From Candidatus Rifleibacterium amylolyticum (GTDB lineage: Bacteria; Muiribacteriota; Ozemobacteria; Ozemobacterales; Ozemobacteraceae), in contig JAACJG010000008.1 of NCBI GenBank assembly GCA_009917695.1, positions 62,001-126,000 on the forward strand: a stretch of DNA of 64,000 bases, given 5' to 3'. Below are positions 41,846 through 50,677 of the stretch, piece by piece (within the stretch, counting starts at the first letter, position 1; each line of letters begins with the position of its first letter). Made by a program: the position numbers and the translations under genes. The notes beneath the pieces are model-generated. The model had not been told where the DNA came from. It worked only from the letters and a program-made list of their open reading frames with translations, and searched no databases.

Positions 41846-44587
41846 ATGGAGAAAATTGAATTTCTGGTTTCAACCGGCATAAATTTTTATGCTCCTGAAT
41901 ACGAGATCAGGCTTTCTGACCTGCTGCTCCAGAAAAACTGGCAGTTCAGAGTGCTGCAGTCGCCGGCCGGCGCGATCGGTCTGCAATATGGCAGTGAAGC
42001 GATCAGCAATGCCGTCACTCAGGGCGATCAGGCCCTCGTCGATGTCGGCGGTCTCGCCCTGCGTTTTGGCGACGTTCTCGACCAGTGTCTTGGGAAATGG
42101 CTGCCCCTGCCCTGTCTGCCGAAGTCGGCCGACAGCGATGTGCCATGTCGCAGCGTCGACTGGGCGCGCCTGTTTCTCTATCGCTCACCGCTGCAACCTG
42201 ACGAAAATGTTGTACGCCTGGTAATCGCGGTTGACACGGCCCTGCAGAACGAAGGCAGTGATGCCGGACTGTTTGCTGAAGACACTGGCGTACCTTTCAT
42301 CGCCAACCCGGGCCAGAAAAAATTCTGGCAGACCCCCGCCCTGCTCAACTGGCTCAAAACTTCACTCAAAGGCATACCCGCCGCCGGCGGCGATCAGGTG
42401 CCACCCTATGCTATTTCACTTGCAGCGTTTTTCGTGCTGATCGACGGCCTCAAGCAGGCTGAAGCCCTGCCCGAAATAACCATGATGCATCCCGAGGGCG
42501 AAGAAATCGAAGTAAACCTGGTGCTTGACCTTGGCAACAGCCGAGCCTGCGGCATTCTCGTCGAACAGACGCCAGGCCGCCCGGTCAGCCTCGACGAGTG
42601 CTGCAAACTCGAAATCAGAGACCTGCAACAACCCGGCGATATTTATACCGAGCCATTCGAGACCAGCTTCAAATTTCAGCCTCCGCTGTTTTACGATCCC
42701 GAGAATGCAATACCGCAGAACGGCCACACCTTTGTCTGGCCAAGCATTGTGCGTATCGGCAACGAGGCTGCCAGACTCGAACCGTCTGACGTCGGTGATA
42801 CCGGCATGTCAAGCCCGAAGCGCTACCTGTGGGACGACAACATCCGACATTTTCCGTGGTATTTCAATCTCAACGAAGAAGGCACCGGCAAAAAAATCAG
42901 CGCCAGTTTTCTCAAACACCTCGATGAAAGCGGTATATTCAAAGGCGACCAGGCAACACCGCCTTTCGAACCCTGCTACCCGCCGGGCGCTCTTATGACC
43001 TTTCTCATGAGCGAAATACTCTGCCACGCCTACGCGCAGATAAACTCGTTCAGCTACCGAAAATCTCGTGGTCATCGGCTTGCCGGTCGCCAGCTCAAAA
43101 ATATCGTCATCACCACGCCCTGTGGTATGTCGCAGCCAGAACTCGATCTTTACCGACTTCGAGTGAAGTCAGCCATAGATCTCTATTTTCACGCAACTGG
43201 CCGCCACGCGGAACAGAAACCCGCCCTGCACCTGGACTTCGATGAAGCGACTGCCGTACAGCTTACCTATCTGATGGGTGAGATAAAAAACCGCTTCCTC
43301 GGCAGTGCGGCCGAAGCGGTAACGATACCTGGTCGCACGCGCACAGTTGATGATCTACAGAAGCGCCAGACTTTCAGGCTCGCCAGCATTGACATCGGCG
43401 GCGGCACCAGCGACCTGATGATCGCCGAATACTCCCCGGACCCGGCTGATCCAGCAATTATCCGGCAGCGCATGCTGTTCTCTGAAGGCTTTTCGGTCGC
43501 CGGTGACGAGGTCGCCAAGCGGGTTATCGAAAAGCTGATTCTGCGCCGCATTTTTAACTGGGCACAGCAGAAGAATCCAAATGTCTCCTGGGAAGAATTC
43601 CAGCTCTTCTTCGGCCCTGGCCGTGGCGGACGCGACAAGAGATTTCACGACATGAAGGCTGAGCTCTGCCGTCAGATCTGGATTCCCATGGCGCATCGCC
43701 ACCTCGAATTTGCAGAACTCGACAGTGAAGACCCCGACATGGAACTCAGCTTCGACCGCTTTTTCCCACGCCGACTGCCCGGCAGCAACGTGCTCGACTT
43801 CTTTGCCGAGAGCATGAAAAAGGATTTCGGCTGCGACATAACACTGCCAGAAATCCCCTGGGAAATCTCGCGCACCCGTGTAAACGCAGTCATTGCCAAT
43901 GTTCTCGAAAACATTCTGCGCATCTTCTCCGAAGTCATCGCGCAGTTTGACTGCGACACCCTGATCCTCGGCGGCAAGCCTTCTTCGTTGCCGATCATCA
44001 GAGAAATGCTGGTCAAGCTGATGCCGGTTCCCTCTGCCCGCATCATCGGCCTCAAGGGCTATTCAGTCGGCAGCTGGTATCCTTTCGCCCAGAAAGGCGG
44101 CGGGATTTCAGACCCCAAAACGACCTGCGTCATGGGCGCAGCTGTCTGGCTTTTCGCCGAAAAGCTCAACAACCTCGACGGTCTGAGCCTGCGCACCGAA
44201 CGCAGCCTGATCAGCCAGCGAGAATGCTTTATCGGCACCTTCTCACCCGAAGTAATGACGCTGGACCGCTGTCTCTTTCCGACTCCTGGTAATGAACCCG
44301 CGCTTCTACAGACCGCCAAGTCAGCAATGCTCGGCATTCGCCGTATCGACTCTGATGTCTGTATGGTCAACCCGATCTGGGAAGTTCAGCTCGAACGCGA
44401 CCAGCTGCGCAGTGCCGGCCCGTTCGAAATCTCACTGCAACAGGATCCGCAACACCGCGAATGCCTTAAAATAGCAGGCCTGAAAGATGAAAAGGGCAGC
44501 AAGGTCTCAGTCAGTGCCGCCAATCTTCGCCTGCGCACCATGATCACCGACCAGTACTGGCTCGACACCGGCAGTTTCGATCTCTGA
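41846..44587 (+). CDS. srfB: SrfB-like Hsp70/actin-fold ATPase
   Basis: 913 residues, in the range of SrfB (PF07520), which is about 1000 residues in enterobacteria. The first 210 residues are an N-terminal domain special to the family. The ATPase core has phosphate-1 motif VLDLGNSRACGILVE (Asp228), phosphate-2 motif SIDIGGGTSDLMIAEY (Asp516) and the adenosine motif LILGGKPSSLP (Gly709-710), all three being required elements of the actin/Hsp70 fold. Other conserved blocks are FVWPSIVRIGNEAARL, SSPKRYLWDD and VITTPCGMSQPELDLYR. In Salmonella srfB is controlled by SsrB; the biochemical role is unknown. The gene lies 8 bases after the small membrane protein gene. The symbol is by family resemblance only. 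Confidence 0.88.
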   Translation: MEKIEFLVSTGINFYAPEYEIRLSDLLLQKNWQFRVLQSPAGAIGLQYGSEAISNAVTQGDQALVDVGGLALRFGDVLDQCLGKWLPLPCLPKSADSDVPCRSVDWARLFLYRSPLQPDENVVRLVIAVDTALQNEGSDAGLFAEDTGVPFIANPGQKKFWQTPALLNWLKTSLKGIPAAGGDQVPPYAISLAAFFVLIDGLKQAEALPEITMMHPEGEEIEVNLVLDLGNSRACGILVEQTPGRPVSLDECCKLEIRDLQQPGDIYTEPFETSFKFQPPLFYDPENAIPQNGHTFVWPSIVRIGNEAARLEPSDVGDTGMSSPKRYLWDDNIRHFPWYFNLNEEGTGKKISASFLKHLDESGIFKGDQATPPFEPCYPPGALMTFLMSEILCHAYAQINSFSYRKSRGHRLAGRQLKNIVITTPCGMSQPELDLYRLRVKSAIDLYFHATGRHAEQKPALHLDFDEATAVQLTYLMGEIKNRFLGSAAEAVTIPGRTRTVDDLQKRQTFRLASIDIGGGTSDLMIAEYSPDPADPAIIRQRMLFSEGFSVAGDEVAKRVIEKLILRRIFNWAQQKNPNVSWEEFQLFFGPGRGGRDKRFHDMKAELCRQIWIPMAHRHLEFAELDSEDPDMELSFDRFFPRRLPGSNVLDFFAESMKKDFGCDITLPEIPWEISRTRVNAVIANVLENILRIFSEVIAQFDCDTLILGGKPSSLPIIREMLVKLMPVPSARIIGLKGYSVGSWYPFAQKGGGISDPKTTCVMGAAVWLFAEKLNNLDGLSLRTERSLISQRECFIGTFSPEVMTLDRCLFPTPGNEPALLQTAKSAMLGIRRIDSDVCMVNPIWEVQLERDQLRSAGPFEISLQQDPQHRECLKIAGLKDEKGSKVSVSAANLRLRTMITDQYWLDTGSFDL

Positions 44588-44612
44588 TGTCTGCCAGCAC
44601 GAGGAGAAGTAA

Positions 44613-45365
44613 ATGAGCGAAAGCAACGAACTGTTTCCGTTTCCGGCCGTGGGCGAACCTGAGCCGAAGAGCAATTCTCCAGCCAGCAGCGAGCTGCCGG
44701 CATTTCCTGGCGCAGAAGATCAGGCTACTGAAGAACCGCCACTGAGCAATGATGAACTGCGCAAAATCAGACGCCTGCTGACTGATAATCAGCCTGAAGC
44801 GGTCAAAACACCTGAGACCGAACTGCCGCCGATGCCACTGCCAAACACGGCGGCCACAGCGGTTAAGGCTGAAACGATTCCGGCTAACACTTTGCAGCAG
44901 CAGCTGATAGCACACTGGGAAAGTCTGAACCTCACAGAAACATGCGAAATAGAAGCCAGAAACCAGTTCTGCGAAATACTCAAAACGATCAGCGACAATC
45001 GGGTTCTGATTAAGGTGTGGGGCGCGGCAAATTCTTTGTTACCTGTCAAAAGTAACCTGCGCCACGGCACGCCCGAGCAGAAGCTTTTCGCGCTGATCAC
45101 TCTCGGCGAGCGTTTCCTGCAGATGCTTTCCGGCGTCAGCTTTGGCGAACGCAAACGCCTGCTCAAAACGACAGCCCGCTATCTGTCTGAAGTCTCGGAA
45201 AACTGCTCGTTTATTCAGATGGAAGGCGAAACCTTCAACCCGCAGTATCACGAACGCGCACTCGGCTCTATGCCTTCCGGCAAAAGCATTCGCGAAATGC
45301 ATGGCTTTCTTGTTACTTCACGAAGCTCCAATCAGGTGGTAAAAACCGCTCTGGTAATAACCTGA
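44613..45365 (+). CDS. 250-residue protein of unknown function in the Srf-like operon
   Basis: 250 residues. Residues 1-100 are Pro/Glu/Ala-rich and probably disordered (starts SESNELFPFPAVGEPEPKSN). Residues about 105-250 fold into helices (TLQQQLIAHWESLNLTETCE, then KLFALITLGERFLQMLSGVS) and a beta-rich end with a conserved-looking GKSIREMHGFLVTSRSSNQ. No catalytic motif, signal or membrane segment. GAGGAGAAG lies 4-12 bases before the ATG, and gaps of 25 and 26 bases flank it in the operon. It could be a linker between the SrfB-like ATPase and the SrfC-like GTPase. I do not recognise the family. Confidence 0.82.
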   Translation: MSESNELFPFPAVGEPEPKSNSPASSELPAFPGAEDQATEEPPLSNDELRKIRRLLTDNQPEAVKTPETELPPMPLPNTAATAVKAETIPANTLQQQLIAHWESLNLTETCEIEARNQFCEILKTISDNRVLIKVWGAANSLLPVKSNLRHGTPEQKLFALITLGERFLQMLSGVSFGERKRLLKTTARYLSEVSENCSFIQMEGETFNPQYHERALGSMPSGKSIREMHGFLVTSRSSNQVVKTALVIT

Positions 45366-45391
45366 CCTGCAATCAGCAAGGAGAAACTAAA

Positions 45392-46666
45392 ATGGGACTA
45401 TTGGCCAAAACCCTTACCCGCGGCTTTCGCGCCTGCTTCTTTCGCAATCAGCCAGTTCACCAGTTCTACGGTCATCTCCAGGCGGTCATCAATGAGATAT
45501 CTCCTGATGGCGAGCTCAAGCACCTTTTCGCGCGACCGGTTTTTCCGGGAAACAACAGTGCCAGCGCACAGGAGGTCGAATGGGAAACCGAACTGAGCGG
45601 CAATGCAGTTAAATTCAACGATCTGACAGAAGTGCAGCGCACCGAAACAGCTGCTCTGCTGACCGCTTATATACAGAAAATCAAAACCTACGCCGAAGCC
45701 AAACAGGGTAAAACCGGCAAGGAAAAAGATTATTCAGACTATCTCAAAGCAGTGGCGGTTTCGCCTGACGCCAGTCAGATATTCGTAGTATCCGGCAAGC
45801 CGGTGCTCGTCCACTGGGGCTATTTCAGCGAAGACGGACGTTTTGCCGGGCAGGTAAAATATGCCGGCTGGGATGAATTCCTGGCCGAAATCCAGCGCAA
45901 AGCGCCGCCAAAAATTGAAGAACCTGCGCCCGCGGCACCTGCCTCAGCGGCTACGGCAGCGGCGGCAGCGGCCTTGTTCAGCAGCGACAAGCCGGCGCAG
46001 GGGTCTGCGCCAAAGAAAGAAGTGGAAGAGACTAAAACAGCTGCTGCCACAACTAAAGAAGAAAAGAAGGCTGATGTTGCCCCGACCAGGGACAAAAAAG
46101 AAGAAAAGCCGGCAGACCCGCTCGAAGAAGATGAACTCAACAAAAGCAAACCCCTGATGGCATGTGGCCTGGGTGCATACGAATGGGTTAAATGGCTTGC
46201 CATCATTCTTGCCATAATCATCCTGTTACTGCTGTTTTTGCCAAAACGTCAGTCAGGCTTTCCACCTCCGGGTATGATGGGCGGCGCCGGCAGCATGATG
46301 GGTGGCGGAGGCGGCGGTGGCTCAGGTGGTGGAGGCTCTGGTGGCGGAGGCGGAGCACCCGCCGGCGGGAGTAATGGCGGTGGAGGTGGCGGCCAGCAGG
46401 GTGGCGCCTGCCCACATTGTGGCCATAAGATGTCGCAGACAACTCCGGCTGGCAGCAATCAGCCGGCACCGGCAGCGCAACCTTCAGCTCAGCCAGCTGA
46501 CAACAGGCCAGCACAGCCACAGGCTGCGCCACAACCGGCACTGGCAGTGCAGCCTTCAACTCAACCGAGCGACACCCGGCCGGCACAGCCACAGCCCGCA
46601 CCACAACCGGCTCCGACAACTCCGCAGCCAGTTGAAAGCGCACCGGCAGGATCAGGCAACCAGTAA
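45392..46666 (+). CDS. SrfA-like membrane protein with Gly-rich linker and zinc ribbon
   Basis: 424 residues. The N-terminal 170 residues (GLLAKTLTRGFRACFFRNQP; VEWETELSGNAVKFNDLTEV; VLVHWGYFSEDGRFAGQ) resemble the start of SrfA-type proteins in layout; I hold this at low confidence. A Glu/Lys/Ala-rich linker follows, then one membrane helix at about 267-287 (WLAIILAIIILLLLFLP). After it come a Met/Gly-rich stretch (GMMGGAGSMMGG and oligo-Gly), a CPHCGHKM knuckle near 340 that could bind zinc with another Cys/His pair or in a dimer, and a Gln/Pro/Ala tail with a 24-residue tandem repeat. AAGGAGAA precedes the ATG. Neighbouring spacing is 26-27 bases. It likely anchors the Srf-like complex at the membrane. 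Confidence 0.82.
   Translation: MGLLAKTLTRGFRACFFRNQPVHQFYGHLQAVINEISPDGELKHLFARPVFPGNNSASAQEVEWETELSGNAVKFNDLTEVQRTETAALLTAYIQKIKTYAEAKQGKTGKEKDYSDYLKAVAVSPDASQIFVVSGKPVLVHWGYFSEDGRFAGQVKYAGWDEFLAEIQRKAPPKIEEPAPAAPASAATAAAAAALFSSDKPAQGSAPKKEVEETKTAAATTKEEKKADVAPTRDKKEEKPADPLEEDELNKSKPLMACGLGAYEWVKWLAIILAIIILLLLFLPKRQSGFPPPGMMGGAGSMMGGGGGGGSGGGGSGGGGGAPAGGSNGGGGGGQQGGACPHCGHKMSQTTPAGSNQPAPAAQPSAQPADNRPAQPQAAPQPALAVQPSTQPSDTRPAQPQPAPQPAPTTPQPVESAPAGSGNQ
46260..46400 (+). repeat. Gly-rich low-complexity coding segment
   Basis: GGT/GGC/GGA-rich tract that encodes runs of Gly with a few Met, Ser and Ala in the SrfA-like protein, directly after the membrane helix. It forms a flexible linker. Confidence 0.85.
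46460..46621 (+). repeat. 72-bp tandem repeat inside the SrfA-like gene
   Basis: Two full 72-bp units (46460-46531, 46532-46603) plus a partial third. Each encodes QPAxAxQPSxQPxDxRPAQPQ-type Gln/Pro text. It is a slippage-prone coding repeat. Confidence 0.85.
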
Positions 46667-46693
46667 CACCGAAACATCGACAGGAGTCCAGAG

Positions 46694-49264
46694 ATGCAGC
46701 AGAACCCGCTTCGCCCCGAAGAACAGAAAGTTATCAACATGTCAGAACAGCTGGCACGGCTGCTCGCGAGCAGCGCCGACTGGGCCGGCAGCTACCTGAA
46801 AGACGCGCAGATCCGCAAATTCATGCAGAAAGTCATTCAGGAAAAGCAGATAACCGTCAAACGCATCGGCGAGTCAGCCAGACGCCCGCTCGCTCTCGGC
46901 GTTTTCGGGGCAAGCCAGTGTGGTAAATCATATCTGGTTTCTGAACTTGTGCGTGGCGCCAGACCGACTCCGATGGTTCTTCTCAATCAGGCCCGCCAGG
47001 TGCCGCAAAGCCGCGACTACCTCGAAGAGATAAATCCGGCCGGCGGCCGCGAAAGCACGGCAATCGTCACTCGCTTCACTACCCGGCCCTATCGCCAGGT
47101 TAACGGCTGTTCGGCTTATATAAGACTTTTGAGCATAACTGATCTCGTCAAAATCTTCCTCAACGGCTTTCTTTTCGAGTGCCAGTCAGACTTCATGCCG
47201 TCAGCTGACGAGCTACAGAAGGTTCGCTATTCCTTCCGAAGCTTTGCCGGCAAAGCCTCTTCCAGTAGCCTGCTCAGTGAAGCCGACGTCTGGGATCTGC
47301 AGGATTACGCGCGCCGCCACTTTCACAATCAGTTTCTGCGCATGCTCGAAGACATAAATTACTGGGGCATAATGCAGGAAGAAATCCGCACGCTGCCAGC
47401 CGACCAGCAGATCACCTATCTTGAATGGCTCTGGGGGCGGTTCCCAAAGATTACCGAACTTTTCCGGCATCTGGTCAAAGAGCTTGGTGCCATGGGTGGC
47501 GAAGTCGTCGGCATTTACGATGACGCACTGTTGCCGCGCGAGAACAGCATTATCGACGTTCAGAGACTTTCACAGCTGCTCAAGGTCGGCAATCGCAAAT
47601 GCACGGTGGTTCTGGGCAATGGCAGCGAGGTGGCGCTGGATTCGGCGGTGCTTTGCGCACTGACCAGCGAGCTGATCATGCAGGTCCAGGACCCGGGCGA
47701 GGAAGCACTGGTGCAGAAGCTCGACATTCTCGACTTTCCCGGCGCCCGCGCCAGAGCCCAGGTTTTTGACCAGAACCGCCTCAGCAAAGACCATGAAGCC
47801 CTCGTCGAAGTCTATCTGCGCGGCAAAGTCGCGTATCTGTTCGACCGCTACTCTGATGATCGCGATGTCAGCGCTCTGCTGCTCTGCCAGGAAGGCGGCC
47901 CTCAGGAAGCCAAATCACTGCCTTATATGGTAAATAAATGGGTTGAATGGAGTCAGGGCAAAGATGCAGCGGCACGAAAAGGCAAGAAACCACTGCTCTT
48001 CAATATATTTACCAAATTCGATATGGATCTCGTGCGCAAGCGCGGCGAAGATCCGGCGGTGCGCTGGGACAGTCGACTAAAAACCAATTTTGCCGATTTT
48101 CTCGGTCGCGCCGGTGAATGGGTCGATGAGTGGGAGCCTGGAAAGGCTTTTCAGAACTGCTACTGGGTGCGCAACCCCAATGTACAGCAGACAGTGTTCG
48201 GCCGCGACAAGGACGGGCAGGAATTTGTGCGCGATGAAGAGCAGCTCAATCAGATAAAAAATGAATATCTCGCCAATCAACACGTTCAGAAGTATTTCAG
48301 CAACCCGGGCGAATCATGGCAGCAGGCGGCTACACCCGGCAACCCTGGCATTCCTTATCTCATAAAAACTCTGCGCGCCGGCATAGAAGATACGACCAAG
48401 GTCGCCCAGCTCAGCAGCAATCTCAAGCAGATCGAAGCGGAGCTCAAAACTCATCTGCAGCCATACTTTATCGGCGACGACATCAGCAAGGCGCGCGGGC
48501 TCGCCGAAGAACGAGCCAAAAAGCTTCTGGTCAACCTTGGCCGGGTCATGGCAACCCGCTATTCTTTGCCGCAGATCCTTGATCTCGATCGTTTTTCAAT
48601 ATCCGACAAGACTATCGGCATGCTTTTTGACGCGGTGATCAACCCGATGGGCGACGACGAAGATGGCAGCGAAAACGGTGGCCTGGCACAAAGCGACACG
48701 CCTGTTTTCGAAGAATCGATTTTTGCCTTTGACAGTGAGCCAGCGGCGGCTCCGGCAAAACCAGCCAAAACACCGGTGAGCAAAGGCGTAAAATTCGCCC
48801 AGGCAGTTTTGAACCGCTGGCAGGAGCAGCTTGTACACCTCTCGCAGAACACTGATTTTCAACAGATCACCGGCCTGCCGGGAGAATGGTATGCCGAAGT
48901 GACGCAGGAAATCATCAAAGGTGCTTCGCGCCTGAAACTCGAGGCAAAACTGGCAGAAGAGAGCGACAGCCAGCTCAACGCACCAAATCCGGTGAGATTT
49001 CAGAGAAAAACAGCAGCCAGCGCGGCAGAGCTGCTCAACCGTTATATCGTCGAACTGGGCCAGTCGCGCGCCGAAATCACTATCCCGTCTGGCCCGCCCA
49101 AAGCAACTCTCTCAGCGCGCGCATATCCCGGCCTGACACTTTACCAGCACTGGACAAACGCTTTGGTACAGATGTTCAAAGACAATGTGGCCGAAGCCTC
49201 AGCTGACGACGAAGCCAGCAACCAGGCTCTCAGCAGTATTCTCAGCACCTCCGCGACGGCCTGA
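46694..49264 (+). CDS. srfC: SrfC-like large GTPase
   Basis: 856 residues, close to SrfC (PF10139, about 700-900). G1/Walker A GASQCGKSY at residues 72-80, with FGASQ where small GTPases have a similar fold; G3 DFPGARAR (Asp347); G4 TKFD at 440-443. The first 70 residues are helical and probably bind the Srf partners; the C-terminal half is helical with coiled-coil text (TTKVAQLSSNLKQIEAELKT) and ends in an acidic, Ala-rich tail. The layout, with a large insert between G1 and G3, is like that of dynamin-type GTPases. AGGAG lies 8 bases before the ATG. It is the last gene of the operon. The protein's cellular role is unknown in any organism, as far as I know. Confidence 0.88.
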   Translation: MQQNPLRPEEQKVINMSEQLARLLASSADWAGSYLKDAQIRKFMQKVIQEKQITVKRIGESARRPLALGVFGASQCGKSYLVSELVRGARPTPMVLLNQARQVPQSRDYLEEINPAGGRESTAIVTRFTTRPYRQVNGCSAYIRLLSITDLVKIFLNGFLFECQSDFMPSADELQKVRYSFRSFAGKASSSSLLSEADVWDLQDYARRHFHNQFLRMLEDINYWGIMQEEIRTLPADQQITYLEWLWGRFPKITELFRHLVKELGAMGGEVVGIYDDALLPRENSIIDVQRLSQLLKVGNRKCTVVLGNGSEVALDSAVLCALTSELIMQVQDPGEEALVQKLDILDFPGARARAQVFDQNRLSKDHEALVEVYLRGKVAYLFDRYSDDRDVSALLLCQEGGPQEAKSLPYMVNKWVEWSQGKDAAARKGKKPLLFNIFTKFDMDLVRKRGEDPAVRWDSRLKTNFADFLGRAGEWVDEWEPGKAFQNCYWVRNPNVQQTVFGRDKDGQEFVRDEEQLNQIKNEYLANQHVQKYFSNPGESWQQAATPGNPGIPYLIKTLRAGIEDTTKVAQLSSNLKQIEAELKTHLQPYFIGDDISKARGLAEERAKKLLVNLGRVMATRYSLPQILDLDRFSISDKTIGMLFDAVINPMGDDEDGSENGGLAQSDTPVFEESIFAFDSEPAAAPAKPAKTPVSKGVKFAQAVLNRWQEQLVHLSQNTDFQQITGLPGEWYAEVTQEIIKGASRLKLEAKLAEESDSQLNAPNPVRFQRKTAASAAELLNRYIVELGQSRAEITIPSGPPKATLSARAYPGLTLYQHWTNALVQMFKDNVAEASADDEASNQALSSILSTSATA

Positions 49265-49301
49265 GGCATACTCTGAGTCAATAGTTCCAGGTGAGAATTC
49301 T

Positions 49302-49328
49302 GGATCCTGCGACTACGCGCAGGATGAC
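49302..49328 (+). repeat. copy 1 of a dispersed repeat (GGATCCTGCGA...GGATGAC type)
   Basis: GGATCCTGCGACTACGCGCAGGATGAC, itself an imperfect inverted repeat. A longer copy in reverse orientation lies at 58845-58881, differing by about ten inserted bases. The pattern matches an intergenic repeat I recall from many environmental genomes. Confidence 0.6.
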
Positions 49329-49441
49329 ACGCCCTTTTTCGTTGCAGAATCCATAATGCAAAGCCTGCTCTGCCTCTTAAGAAATCTTTTTAATCTGCGG
49401 CTTGGCTAGTGTTCTGTCAACATTGAGTATGTGTCTGCACC

Positions 49442-49555
49442 GTCATTGCGAGAAGGGCGCCAGCCCGACGAAGCAATCTCATGGTCAGAGAGATTAGCTC
49501 AGAGCTGGCTTATGCCTTCGGCATACCGCTTCGTCGCTACGCTCCTCGCAATGAC
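49442..49555. repeat. 114-bp inverted-repeat intergenic element (possible MITE-like)
   Basis: Outer arms GTCATTGCGAG (49442-49452) and CTCGCAATGAC (49545-49555) are exact complements. Inner arms GACGAAGC (49467-49474) and GCTTCGTC (49528-49535) match as well. The sequence is of the CGTCATTGCGAG...GACGAAGCAATC type found scattered in many genomes. There is no transposase frame. Confidence 0.65.
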
Positions 49556-49624
49556 TGTTTTTAAACAACATTAATATGTGCAGAGGACTAGTCCAACGGA
49601 AGCTTCCATACCGACCGACGCGGG

Positions 49625-49653
49625 TTGCGGGTTGGCACTTTTATACGTACAAT
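49625..49653 (+). promoter_or_regulatory. promoter giving a probable leaderless mRNA
   Basis: TTGCGG (49625-49630), 17-bp spacer, TACAAT (49648-49653), six bases before the ATG at 49660. The geometry is the same as at 17175. Confidence 0.5.
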
Positions 49654-49659
49654 CTGATC

Positions 49660-50628
49660 ATGAAAAAATTGTTAATCATATGTGTGCTGATGTTTCAGGT
49701 TTCCTCGCTTTGGGCGGTCGATCTGCTCGATCTGCGCGTTTTTCCGCTTTTCGACAAAAGTTCGGTTGTCTTTGAAGGCGTCATCGTCAGCAACAGCTAC
49801 AAGCCCGAAGGCACCGGTCTGCGCGCCAAAATCTCAGGGCTTCGCTCAAAGTGGCTGAACAGCGGCAAAGTTACCGTAGAATCAGGCGATCAAAAGATCG
49901 CCGTTGCGATAAAAGACGGCGAGTTCTCAGGAATTATCCAGGTTGCCTCACTGGCGAGCTTCAGCATTTCTGTCAGTCACGACAGCAAAAACCTGTATAG
50001 CGAAAATTTCAGCTTCCCAACTAATGCTGATTTCATAATAGTCAGTGACATAGACGACACAATTCTGATAACCGAGGTTACCAACCGGCTTAAAATGGCA
50101 TACAACTCGATGTTCAAAGACGTCGATGAACGCAAGGCAGTTGGTGGCACTCCTGATTTTTACCGCGAAATCGGTGAAGGCAGCACCGGCATGGGCAAAC
50201 CGCACTTCGTTTACCTCAGCAGCTCACCAGCCTTTCTCAGCCGCTCTCTCAAAAAGTTTCTGATTCGTAACAAGTTTCCACCGGGGACACTGGTTCTGAA
50301 AAAGAGTCTGACCAGCGGCGACCATGACCATCACAAAACCGGATGGCTCAAGCGCATTCTCGAAAAGTACAATAAAAAGCCAATGCTGCTGTTCGGTGAC
50401 AGTGGTGAAAAAGACCCTTTTATTTATCGCAGCTTTGTTGAAAACAAAGAAGACGCATCACAGGTAAAGGGAATCATCATTCACGAAGTAACCGCGAGAA
50501 ACGAGAAAATCGAGTCATTGCGTGAATTTCGTAATTTTCTGCTGGAAAAGTTCAAGGTTCCACTCATCTACTGGAACAAAATCGATGATCTGAAAAAGGG
50601 CATGCGCGAAGACGGGCTGCTGAAATGA
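49660..50628 (+). CDS. exported APP1-type (phosphatidate phosphatase-like) HAD protein
   Basis: 322 residues from ATG 49660; an upstream in-frame ATG at 49576 lies before the promoter and is rejected. Residues 1-19 are a signal peptide. The C-terminal two thirds match the APP1 catalytic domain (PF09949): HAD motif I VSDIDDTILITEV near 155, YLSSSPAFLSRSLKKFL, KSLTSGDHDHHKTGW and motif LLFGDSGEKDPFIY near 248. Yeast APP1 dephosphorylates phosphatidate to diacylglycerol; bacterial members are uncharacterised. Export to the periplasm is suggested by the signal peptide, which is unusual for the yeast enzyme. It lies upstream of an exported phospholipase D gene, a plausible source of its substrate. 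Confidence 0.87.
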   Translation: MKKLLIICVLMFQVSSLWAVDLLDLRVFPLFDKSSVVFEGVIVSNSYKPEGTGLRAKISGLRSKWLNSGKVTVESGDQKIAVAIKDGEFSGIIQVASLASFSISVSHDSKNLYSENFSFPTNADFIIVSDIDDTILITEVTNRLKMAYNSMFKDVDERKAVGGTPDFYREIGEGSTGMGKPHFVYLSSSPAFLSRSLKKFLIRNKFPPGTLVLKKSLTSGDHDHHKTGWLKRILEKYNKKPMLLFGDSGEKDPFIYRSFVENKEDASQVKGIIIHEVTARNEKIESLREFRNFLLEKFKVPLIYWNKIDDLKKGMREDGLLK

Positions 50629-50677
50629 TTGCGGCACAGGCGCTTTGAGCTGTTTGTCACAAAATTAGAGGTTAACT

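Larger units (their letters stand above)
49265..49659. other. 395-bp intergenic region with two dispersed repeat elements
   Basis: It holds a short repeat (49302-49328), an imperfect inverted-repeat element (49442-49555) and the promoter of the following gene. I see no coding region; the short frames are not supported by ribosome sites. Confidence 0.7.

Noticed and set aside
46402-46430. Complete zinc finger in the SrfA-like protein
   Set aside because: Only one CxxC-type knuckle (CPHCGHK) is seen, so a full zinc site would need a dimer or another chain; kept as a possible knuckle only.
49576-49659. N-terminal extension of the APP1-type protein from ATG 49576
   Set aside because: It precedes the promoter; starting at 49660 gives a proper signal peptide.
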